From positions 1 to 15,310 of the forward strand of contig USHP01000013.1 of NCBI GenBank assembly GCA_900554625.1: a stretch of 15,310 nt of DNA. The letters run 5' to 3'. The translations under genes were made by a program, and so were the position numbers. This document shows, piece after piece, positions 7,625 through 14,875 of the stretch (positions are counted from its first letter, which is position 1; each line of letters opens with the position of its first letter). The notes beneath the pieces were generated by a model that did no database searches, was not told the origin of the DNA, and worked only from the letters and a program-made list of their open reading frames with translations. Origin of the DNA: an uncultured Eubacteriales bacterium (lineage in GTDB: Bacteria > Bacillota > Clostridia > Oscillospirales > Oscillospiraceae).

Positions 7625-8269
7625 ATGGTGGATTTAGAGAAACTGAAATTTGACGAGAAAGGGTTGATTCCTGCCATTGTGGTGGATGATGCCACAGGAA
7701 AGGTTCTGACCCTGGCGTATATGAACCGACAAAGCCTGGAAATTTCTCTGGAAAAGGGACTGACCTGCTTCTGGAGCCGCTCCCGAGAAGAGCTGTGGCT
7801 GAAAGGGGAAACCAGCGGTAACTTCCAGCATATCGTATCCATTCAAGTGGACTGCGATTATGACGCGCTGGAGGTGCGGGTCAAAAAGGATGGCCCTGCC
7901 TGCCATACCGGAGCGGAATCTTGTTTCCATAACCCTATTTTCGGGGAACTGGAAGAAAAATTCTCTCTGGAAGGACTCTATCAGCTGCTTCAGCAGCGGA
8001 AGAAAGCGCTTCCGGAAGGTTCCTACACTACTTACCTGTTTCAGAAGGGATTGGATAAGATCCTGAAAAAAGTAGGGGAGGAGTCCACGGAGGTCATCAT
8101 CGCAGGCAAAGCCCAGGATAAGCCGGAGACGGTTTACGAAATTGCGGATCTTGCCTATCATGTTTTGGTGCTGATGGTGCAGATGGGAATTTCTGTTGAT
8201 GATATTCGTCAGGAACTGGCTGGCCGCCATGTAATCGACCACAAAGTGAAGCAGGAAAAAATGACATAA
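7625..8269 (+). CDS. hisI: Bifunctional phosphoribosyl-AMP cyclohydrolase / phosphoribosyl-ATP pyrophosphatase
   Basis: A HisI-HisE fusion covering steps 2 and 3 of the pathway. Residues about 1-110 form the cyclohydrolase: D76, D78 and D80 in VDCDYDA bind magnesium, and C77, C93 and C100 (in [12 protein letters not shown]) bind zinc. Residues about 115-205 form the pyrophosphohydrolase, with [20 protein letters not shown] carrying the acidic helix of the MazG-like fold. The length of 214 residues is normal for the fusion. It is the last gene of the operon; a terminator begins six bases after its TAA. The symbol hisIE is also in use. Confidence 0.96.
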   Translation: MVDLEKLKFDEKGLIPAIVVDDATGKVLTLAYMNRQSLEISLEKGLTCFWSRSREELWLKGETSGNFQHIVSIQVDCDYDALEVRVKKDGPACHTGAESCFHNPIFGELEEKFSLEGLYQLLQQRKKALPEGSYTTYLFQKGLDKILKKVGEESTEVIIAGKAQDKPETVYEIADLAYHVLVLMVQMGISVDDIRQELAGRHVIDHKVKQEKMT

Positions 8270-8274
8270 CAAGG

Positions 8275-8311
8275 AAAAGCACGATCCATTTTTTACGGAC
8301 CGTGCTTTTTT
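8275..8311. terminator. Bidirectional terminator between his operon and MATE gene
   Basis: The stem AAAAGCACG-A-TCC pairs with GGA-C-CGTGCTTTT around an AT-rich loop, with one A-C mismatch, and the plus strand ends in a T run (8306-8311). The minus strand also runs into TTTTCCTT after the stem. It lies between the stops of hisIE and the convergent MATE gene, so it probably ends both transcripts. Confidence 0.85.
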
Positions 8312-8320
8312 GTGAAAGAA

Positions 8321-9673
8321 TCAAGCTGCTCTTTCCGCTTTTCGATACACCTGAATAAAGGCAGCCATCTGAATCAGGAATGTGATAATCCAGGACACCA
8401 GGTAGGAAAAGTACAGGCATTCGGGCGTATGGAACCCAGGAGCCTGGAAGATGGTGTAAATCCACACAGTCCGCAAACCGCAGATTCCCAATACGGAGAT
8501 AATCATCGGTTCCAGGGAGGAGCCCATGCCCCGCAAGGCGCCGGTGGACACGTCCATAAGACCACACAGAAAGTACGGCAGACAAATGTACCCCAGACGA
8601 ACCATGCCATAGGAAACGGCCTGAGGAGAATCGGTGATGTAGATGGACAAAAGCTGCCGTCCCACCGACCAAACCAGAGTGCCCAAGGTCAAACCTACCA
8701 CGGTAACGCATCCCAGACAAATCCACAAAGCTTTATATACCCGGGAATACTGCTTGGCACCGGCGTTCTGACCGATGAAATTCACAGCTGTCTGGTGGAA
8801 CGCATTTAAAGAGACGTAAACGAAGCCTTCAATATTGGACGCCGCAGCATTGCCGGACATGAGAACATCGCCGAAGGAGTTGACAGAGGACTGAATCAGC
8901 ACGTTGGAAATGGAAAACAGAGAACTCTGAATGCCCGCAGGCAGACCGATACGCAGCATTTTGGTAAGCTGGGGCTTGTAGAAATGCATTTGATGCAGAA
9001 CCAGTTTGCAGGCATCGTTGCGCTTCATCAAAGCCAGAACAACCAAAACAGCAGAAATCGCCTGAGAAATGGTAGTAGCCAGGGCGACACCTGCCACGTT
9101 CATATCAAAAAAGTAGACAAATACCACGTTCAGAATCACGTTGACCACACCGGCAATGGTCAGGAATACCAAGGGGCTTTTGGTGTCGCCTACAGCCCGC
9201 AAAATGGCGGCGCAGAAGTTATAGACCATGGTGAACGTGACACCGGCAAAATAGATTTTCATGTACACAGCGGACAGGGGAAGCACACTGTCCGGAGTTC
9301 CCATCATCCGAAGGAAGGTTTCGGAGAAGGCTACACCAATCACAGTCAGAATCACGCCGCTGACCAGAGCTGTTGGCATGGCAGTGTGAACGGTATGATG
9401 CACCACATCGTCCTCATGACCGCCCAGACCATGGGCAACGGTCACACCGGCACCAACGGAAAGACCTATGAAGAAGTTTACCAGCAGGTTGGTAATGGCG
9501 CCGGTAGCGCCCACAGCAGCCACAGAAATGCTGCCGCAGAAACGACCTACGACGACCAGATCAGCTGCATTGAACAGAAGCTGCAGCAGGCTGGTCAGGA
9601 TAATGGGGATGGTGTAGACAATGATGCTGCCCAGAAGAGGCCCCTGAAGCATATTCTTATTTGCTTGCGACAC
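8321..9673 (-). CDS. MATE family multidrug/cation efflux transporter
   Basis: A 450-residue integral membrane protein of about twelve transmembrane helices in two homologous halves. The family exports organic cations, drugs or metabolites using a Na+ or H+ gradient. The start LLGSIIVYTIPIILTSLL plus the segment VVGRFCGSISVAAVGATG (about residues 41-58) is the typical MATE N-terminal signature, and AILRAVGDTKSP near residue 170 is another conserved family loop. It belongs to the bacterial DinF/NorM-like group; the substrate cannot be told from sequence. The start is a GTG at 9671-9673, chosen because AAGGAGGAC (9682-9690) lies upstream and no ATG is near. It is convergent with the his operon and divergent from galE, as a single-gene unit. 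Confidence 0.9.
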   Translation of the reverse strand: MSQANKNMLQGPLLGSIIVYTIPIILTSLLQLLFNAADLVVVGRFCGSISVAAVGATGAITNLLVNFFIGLSVGAGVTVAHGLGGHEDDVVHHTVHTAMPTALVSGVILTVIGVAFSETFLRMMGTPDSVLPLSAVYMKIYFAGVTFTMVYNFCAAILRAVGDTKSPLVFLTIAGVVNVILNVVFVYFFDMNVAGVALATTISQAISAVLVVLALMKRNDACKLVLHQMHFYKPQLTKMLRIGLPAGIQSSLFSISNVLIQSSVNSFGDVLMSGNAAASNIEGFVYVSLNAFHQTAVNFIGQNAGAKQYSRVYKALWICLGCVTVVGLTLGTLVWSVGRQLLSIYITDSPQAVSYGMVRLGYICLPYFLCGLMDVSTGALRGMGSSLEPMIISVLGICGLRTVWIYTIFQAPGFHTPECLYFSYLVSWIITFLIQMAAFIQVYRKAERAA

Positions 9674-9723
9674 GAAAATACGTCCTCCTTATTATATAGA
9701 CATGATTCAAAGCATTACGAGAA

Positions 9724-9751
9724 ATTATAGTACTTTTTTGAAAAAAAGCAA
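9724..9751 (-). promoter_or_regulatory. Promoter of the MATE gene
   Basis: On the minus strand a perfect TATAAT (9724-9729) is preceded at 16 bases by TTGCTT (9746-9751), a weak -35. The spacer is an A/T tract, T6-G-A7 on the plus strand (9734-9747), which may be bent. A second TATAAT at 9691-9696 abuts the ribosome binding site and is not used here. Confidence 0.55.
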
Positions 9752-9806
9752 TAGGGACAGCGGGTTTTGCCTGTGGAGAAAAAGGAGTGGCTAAACAGAT
9801 ACTTGT

Positions 9807-9825
9807 TTGTGCGGAATATGCACAA
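9807..9825. repeat. Inverted repeat upstream of galE
   Basis: TTGTGC (9807-9812) and GCACAA (9820-9825) form perfect 6-bp arms around a 7-base centre, about 20 bases upstream of the galE -35. It could be an activator or repressor site in the divergent MATE-galE region; no regulator can be named. Chance occurrence is possible. Confidence 0.3.
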
Positions 9826-9844
9826 GACTGCGCAATCCGGGGTC

Positions 9845-9873
9845 TTGCATCATAGAATCGGGTATGATATAAT
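9845..9873 (+). promoter_or_regulatory. Extended -10 promoter of galE
   Basis: TATAAT (9868-9873) carries an upstream TG (9865-9866), the extended -10 arrangement, which offsets a weak -35 TTGCAT (9845-9850) at 17 bases. The start would be near 9880, leaving a short leader with AAAAGGAGG (about 9890-9898). Confidence 0.7.
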
Positions 9874-9905
9874 CTTTTTATGATAAATAAAAGGAGGAAT
9901 TCCCC

Positions 9906-10922
9906 ATGAACATTTTGGTCACCGGCGGTGCCGGCTACATTGGCTCCCACACCTGCGTGGAACTGCTCAATTCCGGCTATGGCGTTGTGGTCGTAGACAA
10001 TCTGTGCAATTCCAATCCCAAGAGTCTGGAGCGGGTGGAAACCCTCACCGGTAAGAAGGTCAAGTTCTATGAAGGCGATGTCCGGGACGAGGCCCTGCTG
10101 CGCAAGATCTTTGCAGAAAATGAAATTTCTGCGGTTATCCACTTTGCTGGCCTGAAGGCTGTGGGCGAATCTGTTGCCCAGCCCTGGCGCTACTACGATA
10201 ACAACCTGAACTCCACCCTGGTTCTGACCAAGGTTATGGGAGAAGTGGGCGTGAAGAAGATCATCTTCTCTTCCTCCGCAACGGTATATTCCGGCGACAA
10301 CGAGATGCCTCTGCGGGAAACCAGCCGCACCGGCAACTGCACCAACCCCTACGGCTGGACCAAGTACATGACCGAGCAGATCCTCTCCGGCATGGCACAT
10401 GCCGATCCGGAGTGGAGCATTGTGCTGCTGCGCTACTTCAACCCCATCGGTGCACATGAGAGCGGCATGATCGGCGAAGATCCTCGCGGCATTCCCAACA
10501 ACCTGATGCCCTACATCACCCAGGTGGCTGTGGGCCGCCGGGAGAAGCTCAGCGTCTTTGGCAATGACTACGACACCCACGACGGCACCGGCGTCCGGGA
10601 CTACATCCATGTGGTGGACCTGGCCAAGGGTCACGTTGCTGCGGTGAAGTACACTACGGAAAACCTGGGCTGCGAAGTGTTCAACCTGGGCACTGGCACC
10701 GGCTACAGCGTGCTGGATATGGTCAAGGCATTTGAAGAGGCCAACGGCGTAAAGGTTCCTTATCAGATCGTGGAGCGCCGCCCTGGCGACCTGGCTACCT
10801 GCTACGCAGACCCTGCCAAGAGTGCTGCCGGTCTGGGCTGGAAGGCAGAGAAGAACCTGGTGGATATGTGCCGGGATTCCTGGAGATGGCAGTCCCAGAA
10901 CCCCATGGGCTACGGTGAATAA
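9906..10922 (+). CDS. galE: UDP-glucose 4-epimerase
   Basis: NAD-dependent extended short-chain dehydrogenase that interconverts UDP-glucose and UDP-galactose, feeding the Leloir pathway and cell-surface polysaccharides. The 338-residue product begins with the nucleotide-binding motif TGGAGYIG (6-13). S124, Y149 and K153 (in SSSATVY and NPYGWTKYM) are counted at the same numbers as the E. coli GalE catalytic residues. [20 protein letters not shown] and the C-terminal [13 protein letters not shown] are typical of GalE. Codons are noticeably richer in C-ending forms than in the his genes, consistent with high expression (impression, not calculated). No other Leloir genes are beside it. A strong ribosome binding site precedes the ATG and an intrinsic terminator follows the stop. 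Confidence 0.96.
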   Translation: MNILVTGGAGYIGSHTCVELLNSGYGVVVVDNLCNSNPKSLERVETLTGKKVKFYEGDVRDEALLRKIFAENEISAVIHFAGLKAVGESVAQPWRYYDNNLNSTLVLTKVMGEVGVKKIIFSSSATVYSGDNEMPLRETSRTGNCTNPYGWTKYMTEQILSGMAHADPEWSIVLLRYFNPIGAHESGMIGEDPRGIPNNLMPYITQVAVGRREKLSVFGNDYDTHDGTGVRDYIHVVDLAKGHVAAVKYTTENLGCEVFNLGTGTGYSVLDMVKAFEEANGVKVPYQIVERRPGDLATCYADPAKSAAGLGWKAEKNLVDMCRDSWRWQSQNPMGYGE

Positions 10923-10944
10923 CATATTCGGAAAAGTACAAAAC

Positions 10945-10986
10945 ATGAGCAAAGGCTGCTTGCAGCCTTTGCTCATTTCTCTTTCT
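10945..10986 (+). terminator. Terminator of galE
   Basis: Perfect 15-bp arms ATGAGCAAAGGCTGC (10945-10959) and its complement (10962-10976) are separated by only TT, so the real loop opens a pair or two. The tail TTCTCTTTCT is pyrimidine-rich but not a pure T run. The hairpin begins 22 bases after the galE stop. Confidence 0.8.
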
Positions 10987-11005
10987 GGCAATCGTGCTGG
11001 CACCC

Positions 11006-11050
11006 AAGAGAAAACCCTCAGCCATTGCTGCGCAAAACTGGCTGAGGGTT
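11006..11050 (-). terminator. Terminator of the cation/proton antiporter gene
   Basis: AACCCTCAGCCA (11013-11024) pairs with TGGCTGAGGGTT (11039-11050); the loop can form a small TTGC-TGC-GCAA hairpin. Read on the minus strand, the stem is followed by TTTTCTCTT, and it starts just after the antiporter stop at 11058. Confidence 0.8.
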
Positions 11051-11057
11051 ATGCATT

Positions 11058-12266
11058 TTATGAATTGTCAGCGTCTTTCGTCAGCAGTTTCCGGTAAGTG
11101 AAATCCATGCCCAGTGCACCCAGGGGAGCGGTAATCAGAATGGCCAATACCGCTACTGTCAGAACGATCTGACCACAGGGAAGTCCCAGCGCCAGAGGAA
11201 CGGAGCCGATGGCAGCCTGAACGGTAGCCTTGGGAAGGTAGGCAATGACACAGAACAGTCGCTCTTTCCCATTCAGAGCGGTGCCGGTCATGCACAGCAG
11301 TACTCCAACTGCCCGGAAAACCAAGGCAATCAGAATGATGGCTACGGCGCTCAGTCCTGCGCCCAGTGTGTAGCGGATATCCACCGCTGCACCTACCAGG
11401 ACAAAGAGAATGACCTCTGCCGCCAGCCACAGTTTCCCGAATTTTTCAGAAAGCCGCTGGGATACAAAAGAAATGCTCTTGATTTTGATTACACAGGCCA
11501 TGCTCACAACGGCCAGCAGTCCGGAGACGGATACTACGTTTTTCAGCCAGGTTTCCACAGCCATCAGCAGAAAAGACATTCCCAGAACGATAATGACTTT
11601 CATGCTGTTTCTGACACAGTGCTTGTAGGCATAGGCGGTTTCAAAGAAGCGGCTGAGGAAGTATCCTGTTACTGAACCCAAAGCCACACCCAGAATCATG
11701 GAAACGGGGATATTGATAAAATCCATAACCCGGGCGCTGCCGCCTTGAGCCATGCTGACAAAGGTGGAGAAGAGTACAATGACGAAAATATCGTCACAGG
11801 ATGCCCCCGCCATAATCATCTGGGGGATGCTTTTTTTGGTGCCGTATCCGCTGTCCATCAGGCTGACCATCCGGGGAATCACCACCGCAGGGGAGACGGC
11901 GCCCAATACCGCGCCCATCACAGCGGCCTCAATTCTGCTGATGCCCAGAATATAGGGGGCGAACAGAAAAAACGCCAGGATTTCCATACAGGCAGGGACA
12001 AAGGACATGAGAATTGCCGGGCGCCCCACCTGTTTCAGGTCCGACAAGTTTAAGGATAGTCCAGCCTTCAGCAAAATGATAATCAAAGCCATTTGCCGAA
12101 GATCCGACGAGATGCCCAGAATGGACGGGTCCAGCAGATCCAGCACGTAAGGGCCCAGCACAATGCCGGTCAGCAGCATACCAATGATCCGTGGCAGCAT
12201 CAGCCGTTGGCAGATGGCGGCCATGGCAAGGCCTACCAGGAAAATCAGAGCCAGAGATGATAACAT
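11058..12266 (-). CDS. Cation:proton antiporter of the CPA (NHE/NhaP-like) superfamily
   Basis: A 402-residue membrane protein with about twelve to thirteen hydrophobic segments and only short loops, lacking the C-terminal TrkA-N domain of KefB-type proteins. Family features are PRIIGMLLTGIVLGPYVL (25-42), GAVSPAVVIP (122-131) in the unwound-helix region, and GASCDDIFVI (154-163), where D158-D159 form the double-aspartate ion site typical of electrogenic antiporters. YLPKATVQAAIG near the C-terminus carries the conserved Pro-Lys. The family exchanges Na+ or K+ for H+; the ion cannot be told here. The ATG at 12266 has AGGAGG (12275-12280) upstream. Its leader resembles a fluoride riboswitch, and Na+/H+ antiporters are among the gene classes reported under that switch. 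A role in fluoride tolerance or associated ion balance is therefore inferred. Confidence 0.87.
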   Translation of the reverse strand: MLSSLALIFLVGLAMAAICQRLMLPRIIGMLLTGIVLGPYVLDLLDPSILGISSDLRQMALIIILLKAGLSLNLSDLKQVGRPAILMSFVPACMEILAFFLFAPYILGISRIEAAVMGAVLGAVSPAVVIPRMVSLMDSGYGTKKSIPQMIMAGASCDDIFVIVLFSTFVSMAQGGSARVMDFINIPVSMILGVALGSVTGYFLSRFFETAYAYKHCVRNSMKVIIVLGMSFLLMAVETWLKNVVSVSGLLAVVSMACVIKIKSISFVSQRLSEKFGKLWLAAEVILFVLVGAAVDIRYTLGAGLSAVAIILIALVFRAVGVLLCMTGTALNGKERLFCVIAYLPKATVQAAIGSVPLALGLPCGQIVLTVAVLAILITAPLGALGMDFTYRKLLTKDADNS

Positions 12267-12288
12267 AGTTTTTTCCTCCTATAGACGC

Positions 12289-12335
12289 AAAAAGGCTGAT
12301 GCCCCTCTGCGACAAAAATCACAGAAGTCATCAGC
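12289..12335 (-). terminator. Riboswitch-controlled intrinsic terminator ahead of the antiporter
   Basis: On the minus strand GCTGATG (12335-12329) pairs with CATCAGC (12301-12295). Inside it CTTCTGTG pairs with CGCAGAGG, with two G-U pairs, around an AT-rich loop. C and TTTTT (12293-12289) follow. The 5' arm contains the ACTTC strand (12328-12324) that the aptamer needs for its pseudoknot, so terminator and aptamer exclude each other. Confidence 0.77.
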
Positions 12336-12378
12336 TTAACAAGCGGTTTCGGTTACCCGTGGGAGAACTTCATTCCCA
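12320..12378 (-). promoter_or_regulatory. Fluoride riboswitch (crcB motif) aptamer in the antiporter leader
   Basis: On the minus strand the leader opens with TGGGA-ATGAAGTTC-TCCCA, a 5-bp stem whose loop carries the GATG.aGTTC-like motif of the crcB RNA (GATG is AATG here). Further on comes AACCGCTTGTTAAGCTGATG, then ACTTCTGTG. The loop bases GAAGT (12371-12367) are complementary to ACTTC (12328-12324), which gives the characteristic pseudoknot. GCTT-GTT-AAGC is the second stem. The pattern closely follows the Bacillus crcB leader as I recall it (GGAGTTC loop, AGCTAATGACTCC 3' part). An additional CGG-GTAA-CCG mini-hairpin sits between the stems. An intrinsic terminator follows, as expected for an ON switch: fluoride binding would permit antiporter transcription. 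Confidence 0.8.
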
Positions 12379-12384
12379 GGCAGC

Positions 12385-12413
12385 ATTATACCATTGCCAG
12401 AAAAATTTGTAAA
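12385..12413 (-). promoter_or_regulatory. Promoter of the riboswitch-antiporter unit
   Basis: On the minus strand TTTACA (12408-12413) and TATAAT (12385-12390) are separated by exactly 17 bases. The start would be near 12377, placing the first transcribed bases directly at the first aptamer stem. Confidence 0.78.
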
Positions 12414-12440
12414 TTGTGTTTTCCTACAATTTAGAAGGAA

Positions 12441-12473
12441 ACCCGGCTGTGTCCCTTGGTAACACAGCCGGGT
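12441..12473. terminator. Terminator of glgB, possibly bidirectional
   Basis: ACCCGGCTGTGT (12441-12452) pairs with ACACAGCCGGGT (12462-12473), 12 bp with a 9-base loop. On the minus strand the stem begins seven bases after the glgB stop and is followed by TTTCCTT. The plus strand also shows a T-rich tail, but no plus-strand gene ends here. Confidence 0.83.
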
Positions 12474-12479
12474 CTTTTG

Positions 12480-14702
12480 TTATTTCAAATCGGTTTGTTC
12501 TTGTGCTTTCTTGCTGGCGCGTTTCCGGGTGGGCTTCTTTTCCGTTTCCGTTGCCTTTGCGGTGCGCTTCCGAGTGGGTTTCTTTTCCGCCTCAGCATCC
12601 GCGGCTTTGGTGCTGCGCTTTTTGGGAGCAGCTTTCTTTTCTGCGGAATCCGCTGCTGCCTTTTTGGAGGTGCGCTTGGCAGCGGGCTTGGCCGCTTCCT
12701 GCTGCACATCTTCTGGCAGGATTACCCGTTCTTTCAGCACAATGGCGGTGCGAGCAGGGATGTACAGCTCCACATAGTGCTTGCCGTCAAACATCTTGGT
12801 GGGGTAGACCATGTGGGCCACCAGATTCTGTCCGCCGTACTTTTCATCATCGCTGCAAAGTGCCACGGTATATTCTCCCGGCTGGGGCACCGGCACCAGC
12901 ACATTGGTCAGGGACTGACTGGGATGGAAGTTCAGGGCAAACAACAGGCCATGCCGGTAGAAGACAATGGTCTTTTCCGGTTCCTTCAGCAGCAAAAGAT
13001 CTGCCATCCGCTGGGTGAACATATGGTTTTCCTTGGTCAGCTTCACCATATCTTCGTCAAAGTCATTCAGCCACTGGTATTTCAGATACCCGTTTTCCTT
13101 CAGACTCCACTGACGGCGGCAGTAGTGGAAACTCCATCCATTGCCCTCTCTGGGGAAGTCGATCCATTCCGGATGACCGAATTCGTTGCCCATGAAGTTC
13201 AGGTAGGCTTCTCCGCCGCCGCCCAGGGTGAACAGGCGGATCATCTTGTGCAGGGCAATGGCTCGGTCGATGACCGGATTGTGGGTGGCTTTGTCCATGT
13301 CGGTATACATGGCGGCGTCAGCCAGACGGAAGATCATGGTCTTGTCGCCAACCAGTGCCTGGTCATGGGATTCTACATAGGCAACGGTGTTTTCACCGGG
13401 ACGGCGCAGGCACATATCGCCCCACATCTGTCCGATGTTCCAGTCTTCGTCCTTCTTTTCCTTCACCGTCCTGATCCACATATCCGGCAGACCCATGCCC
13501 AGCCGGTAGTCAAAGCCAATGCCGCCGTCCTCAATGGGCAGACACATACCGGGCATGCCGGACATATCTTCGGCAATGGTAATGGCCTTGGGATTTACCT
13601 GACGAATCAGCTCATTTGCCAGCTGCAGATAGGTGATTGCCTCAGTATGGGTATTGTAGGAGAAGTACTTGTCATTGGTATTGAAGTCCGTGCCCAGACC
13701 ATGGTCATGGTAGAGCATGGAGGTCACGCCGTCAAAACGGAAGCCGTCAAAGTGATACTCGGTCATCCAGAATTTCAGGTTGCTCAGCAGGAAGTGAAGC
13801 ACGCCGGTCTTACCGTAGTCAAAGCACTTGGTGTCCCAGGCAGGATGATCGCCTTTGGGGCCATCGTGGAAGAACTGCCAGGTGGTACCGTCGAACATAT
13901 TGATGCCCTCGGTGGTGTTCTTCACCGCATGGGAGTGGACCACGTCCAGCAGCACCCGCAGTCCCAGCTTGTGGGCTTTGTTTACCAGATATTTCAGATC
14001 CTTGGGCTTGCCGAACCAGGAAGAGGCGGCGTAGAAGCTGGAAACCTGATAGCCGAAGGAGCCGTAGTAAGGATGCTCCATAATGGCCATGAGCTGCACC
14101 GTGTTATATCCGGCTTTTTTGATCTGAGGCAGAATTTTGTTTGCAAATTCCCGGTAGGTACCGATTTTTCCGGCCTCCTGGGCCATACCTACATGGGCTT
14201 CGTAGATGTACAGTTCTTCCTCGCCTACGAATTTCTGATCCGTCCAGGCAAAAGAATCCCGGTCGTCTACAATCTCACAGGCGAACGTAATGGTTTTGGG
14301 GTCCTGCACCACCCGGCGGGCATACAGCGGGATATGTTCCGTACGGGTCATGTTGGCATCCACGACGGTTTTTACCTTGCAGCCTTCCCACAGAGCATCA
14401 TCACCCTCCAGGTACAGCTCCCAGTTTCCGTTTCCGATATGCTTCAGAGGATGACTGGTCTTGTTCCAACCGTTGAAGTCGCCCTCCAGATACAGCTGGT
14501 ATGCGCTGGGAGCCCACTCACGGTAGTACCAGCCGCCGTCTACATGGTGAAATCCATAATAATTGTATGCGTTGGCAAAATCCAGTAAAGTTTGATCTTC
14601 GTTCAGCAGATGGCCTTTTGTGGAGTGATACAAGAACATCCGCAGATCGATGTCTCCGGCAAAGGGCTTCAGCTGAGGGTTCAGTTCCAGAATACGATAC
14701 AT
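12480..14702 (-). CDS. glgB: 1,4-alpha-glucan (glycogen) branching enzyme, GH13_8-like, with Lys/Ala-rich C-terminal tail
   Basis: Cleaves alpha-1,4-glucan and re-attaches the piece in alpha-1,6 linkage during glycogen synthesis; cytosolic. Of 740 residues, about 59-140 form a CBM48-like domain (WYYREWAPSAYQLYLEGDFN) and about 165-560 the GH13 barrel. D324 (FRFDGVTSMLYHDHG) is the nucleophile, E378 (ITIAEDMSG) the acid/base and D447 (VESHDQAL) the third carboxylate; LLDVVHSHAV (251-260) is region I. An all-beta C-domain follows. The blocks GYNTVQLMAIMEHPYYGSFG and SHAVKNTTEGINMFDGT resemble the eukaryote-type (GH13_8) group more than E. coli GlgB. Residues 667-740 form a basic, repetitive tail outside the enzyme fold. 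The ATG at 14702 has GGAAGGTGA upstream. No other glycogen genes are beside it. Confidence 0.93.
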   Translation of the reverse strand: MYRILELNPQLKPFAGDIDLRMFLYHSTKGHLLNEDQTLLDFANAYNYYGFHHVDGGWYYREWAPSAYQLYLEGDFNGWNKTSHPLKHIGNGNWELYLEGDDALWEGCKVKTVVDANMTRTEHIPLYARRVVQDPKTITFACEIVDDRDSFAWTDQKFVGEEELYIYEAHVGMAQEAGKIGTYREFANKILPQIKKAGYNTVQLMAIMEHPYYGSFGYQVSSFYAASSWFGKPKDLKYLVNKAHKLGLRVLLDVVHSHAVKNTTEGINMFDGTTWQFFHDGPKGDHPAWDTKCFDYGKTGVLHFLLSNLKFWMTEYHFDGFRFDGVTSMLYHDHGLGTDFNTNDKYFSYNTHTEAITYLQLANELIRQVNPKAITIAEDMSGMPGMCLPIEDGGIGFDYRLGMGLPDMWIRTVKEKKDEDWNIGQMWGDMCLRRPGENTVAYVESHDQALVGDKTMIFRLADAAMYTDMDKATHNPVIDRAIALHKMIRLFTLGGGGEAYLNFMGNEFGHPEWIDFPREGNGWSFHYCRRQWSLKENGYLKYQWLNDFDEDMVKLTKENHMFTQRMADLLLLKEPEKTIVFYRHGLLFALNFHPSQSLTNVLVPVPQPGEYTVALCSDDEKYGGQNLVAHMVYPTKMFDGKHYVELYIPARTAIVLKERVILPEDVQQEAAKPAAKRTSKKAAADSAEKKAAPKKRSTKAADAEAEKKPTRKRTAKATETEKKPTRKRASKKAQEQTDLK
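12483..12704 (-). repeat. Repetitive coding region of the basic GlgB tail
   Basis: Encodes residues 667-740, by my count about 25 Lys/Arg and 18 Ala out of 74. The unit EKKPTRKRTAK recurs as EKKPTRKRASK, with a looser earlier copy EKKAAPKKRSTK. The corresponding DNA units are imperfect repeats of roughly 40-60 bases, so the tail probably grew by duplication. It resembles histone-H1-like low-complexity tails. Confidence 0.75.
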
Positions 14703-14734
14703 AACGTCACCTTCCGATTGTATTTGCGCAGGAG

Positions 14735-14765
14735 ATAAGAGGGAAGAAAAAAGTTAACCTCTTAT
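14735..14765 (-). other. Stem-loop in the glgB leader
   Basis: ATAAGAGG (14735-14742) and CCTCTTAT (14758-14765) form a perfect 8-bp stem with a 15-base loop, near the 5' end of the predicted glgB transcript. No T run follows on the minus strand beyond the stem, so it is not a clear terminator. It may stabilise the mRNA; no function is established. Confidence 0.4.
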
Positions 14766-14770
14766 GTTGT

Positions 14771-14799
14771 ATTTTAGAAGGTATCCGCCGTTCTGTCAA
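14771..14799 (-). promoter_or_regulatory. Promoter of glgB
   Basis: On the minus strand a perfect TTGACA (14794-14799) is followed after 17 bases by TAAAAT (14771-14776). It is one of the strongest promoter matches in the window. The start would be near 14764, with a leader of about 60 bases. Confidence 0.85.
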
Positions 14800-14875
14800 G
14801 GGGATTTCTGGGAAGCAGCGGCATAACCAGAAGTTTGAGAACAAATCGGAAAGAGAACAGGAACACGGCCTGCCT

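Noticed and set aside
9691..9696. Second TATAAT (minus strand) as the MATE -10
   Set aside because: It abuts the ribosome binding site, so transcription would start inside or past it, leaving no leader; it also lacks a spaced -35.
9657..11003. A 448-codon open frame on the minus strand
   Set aside because: It is antisense to galE and runs through both galE ends and its terminator. The product is low in family-like features, and galE has exact catalytic residues.
12456..14588. A 710-codon open frame on the plus strand
   Set aside because: It is fully antisense to glgB, whose translation has all GH13 catalytic motifs. The plus-strand product is His/Gly/Val-rich with no recognisable domain and no good ribosome binding site, typical of a complementary-frame shadow.
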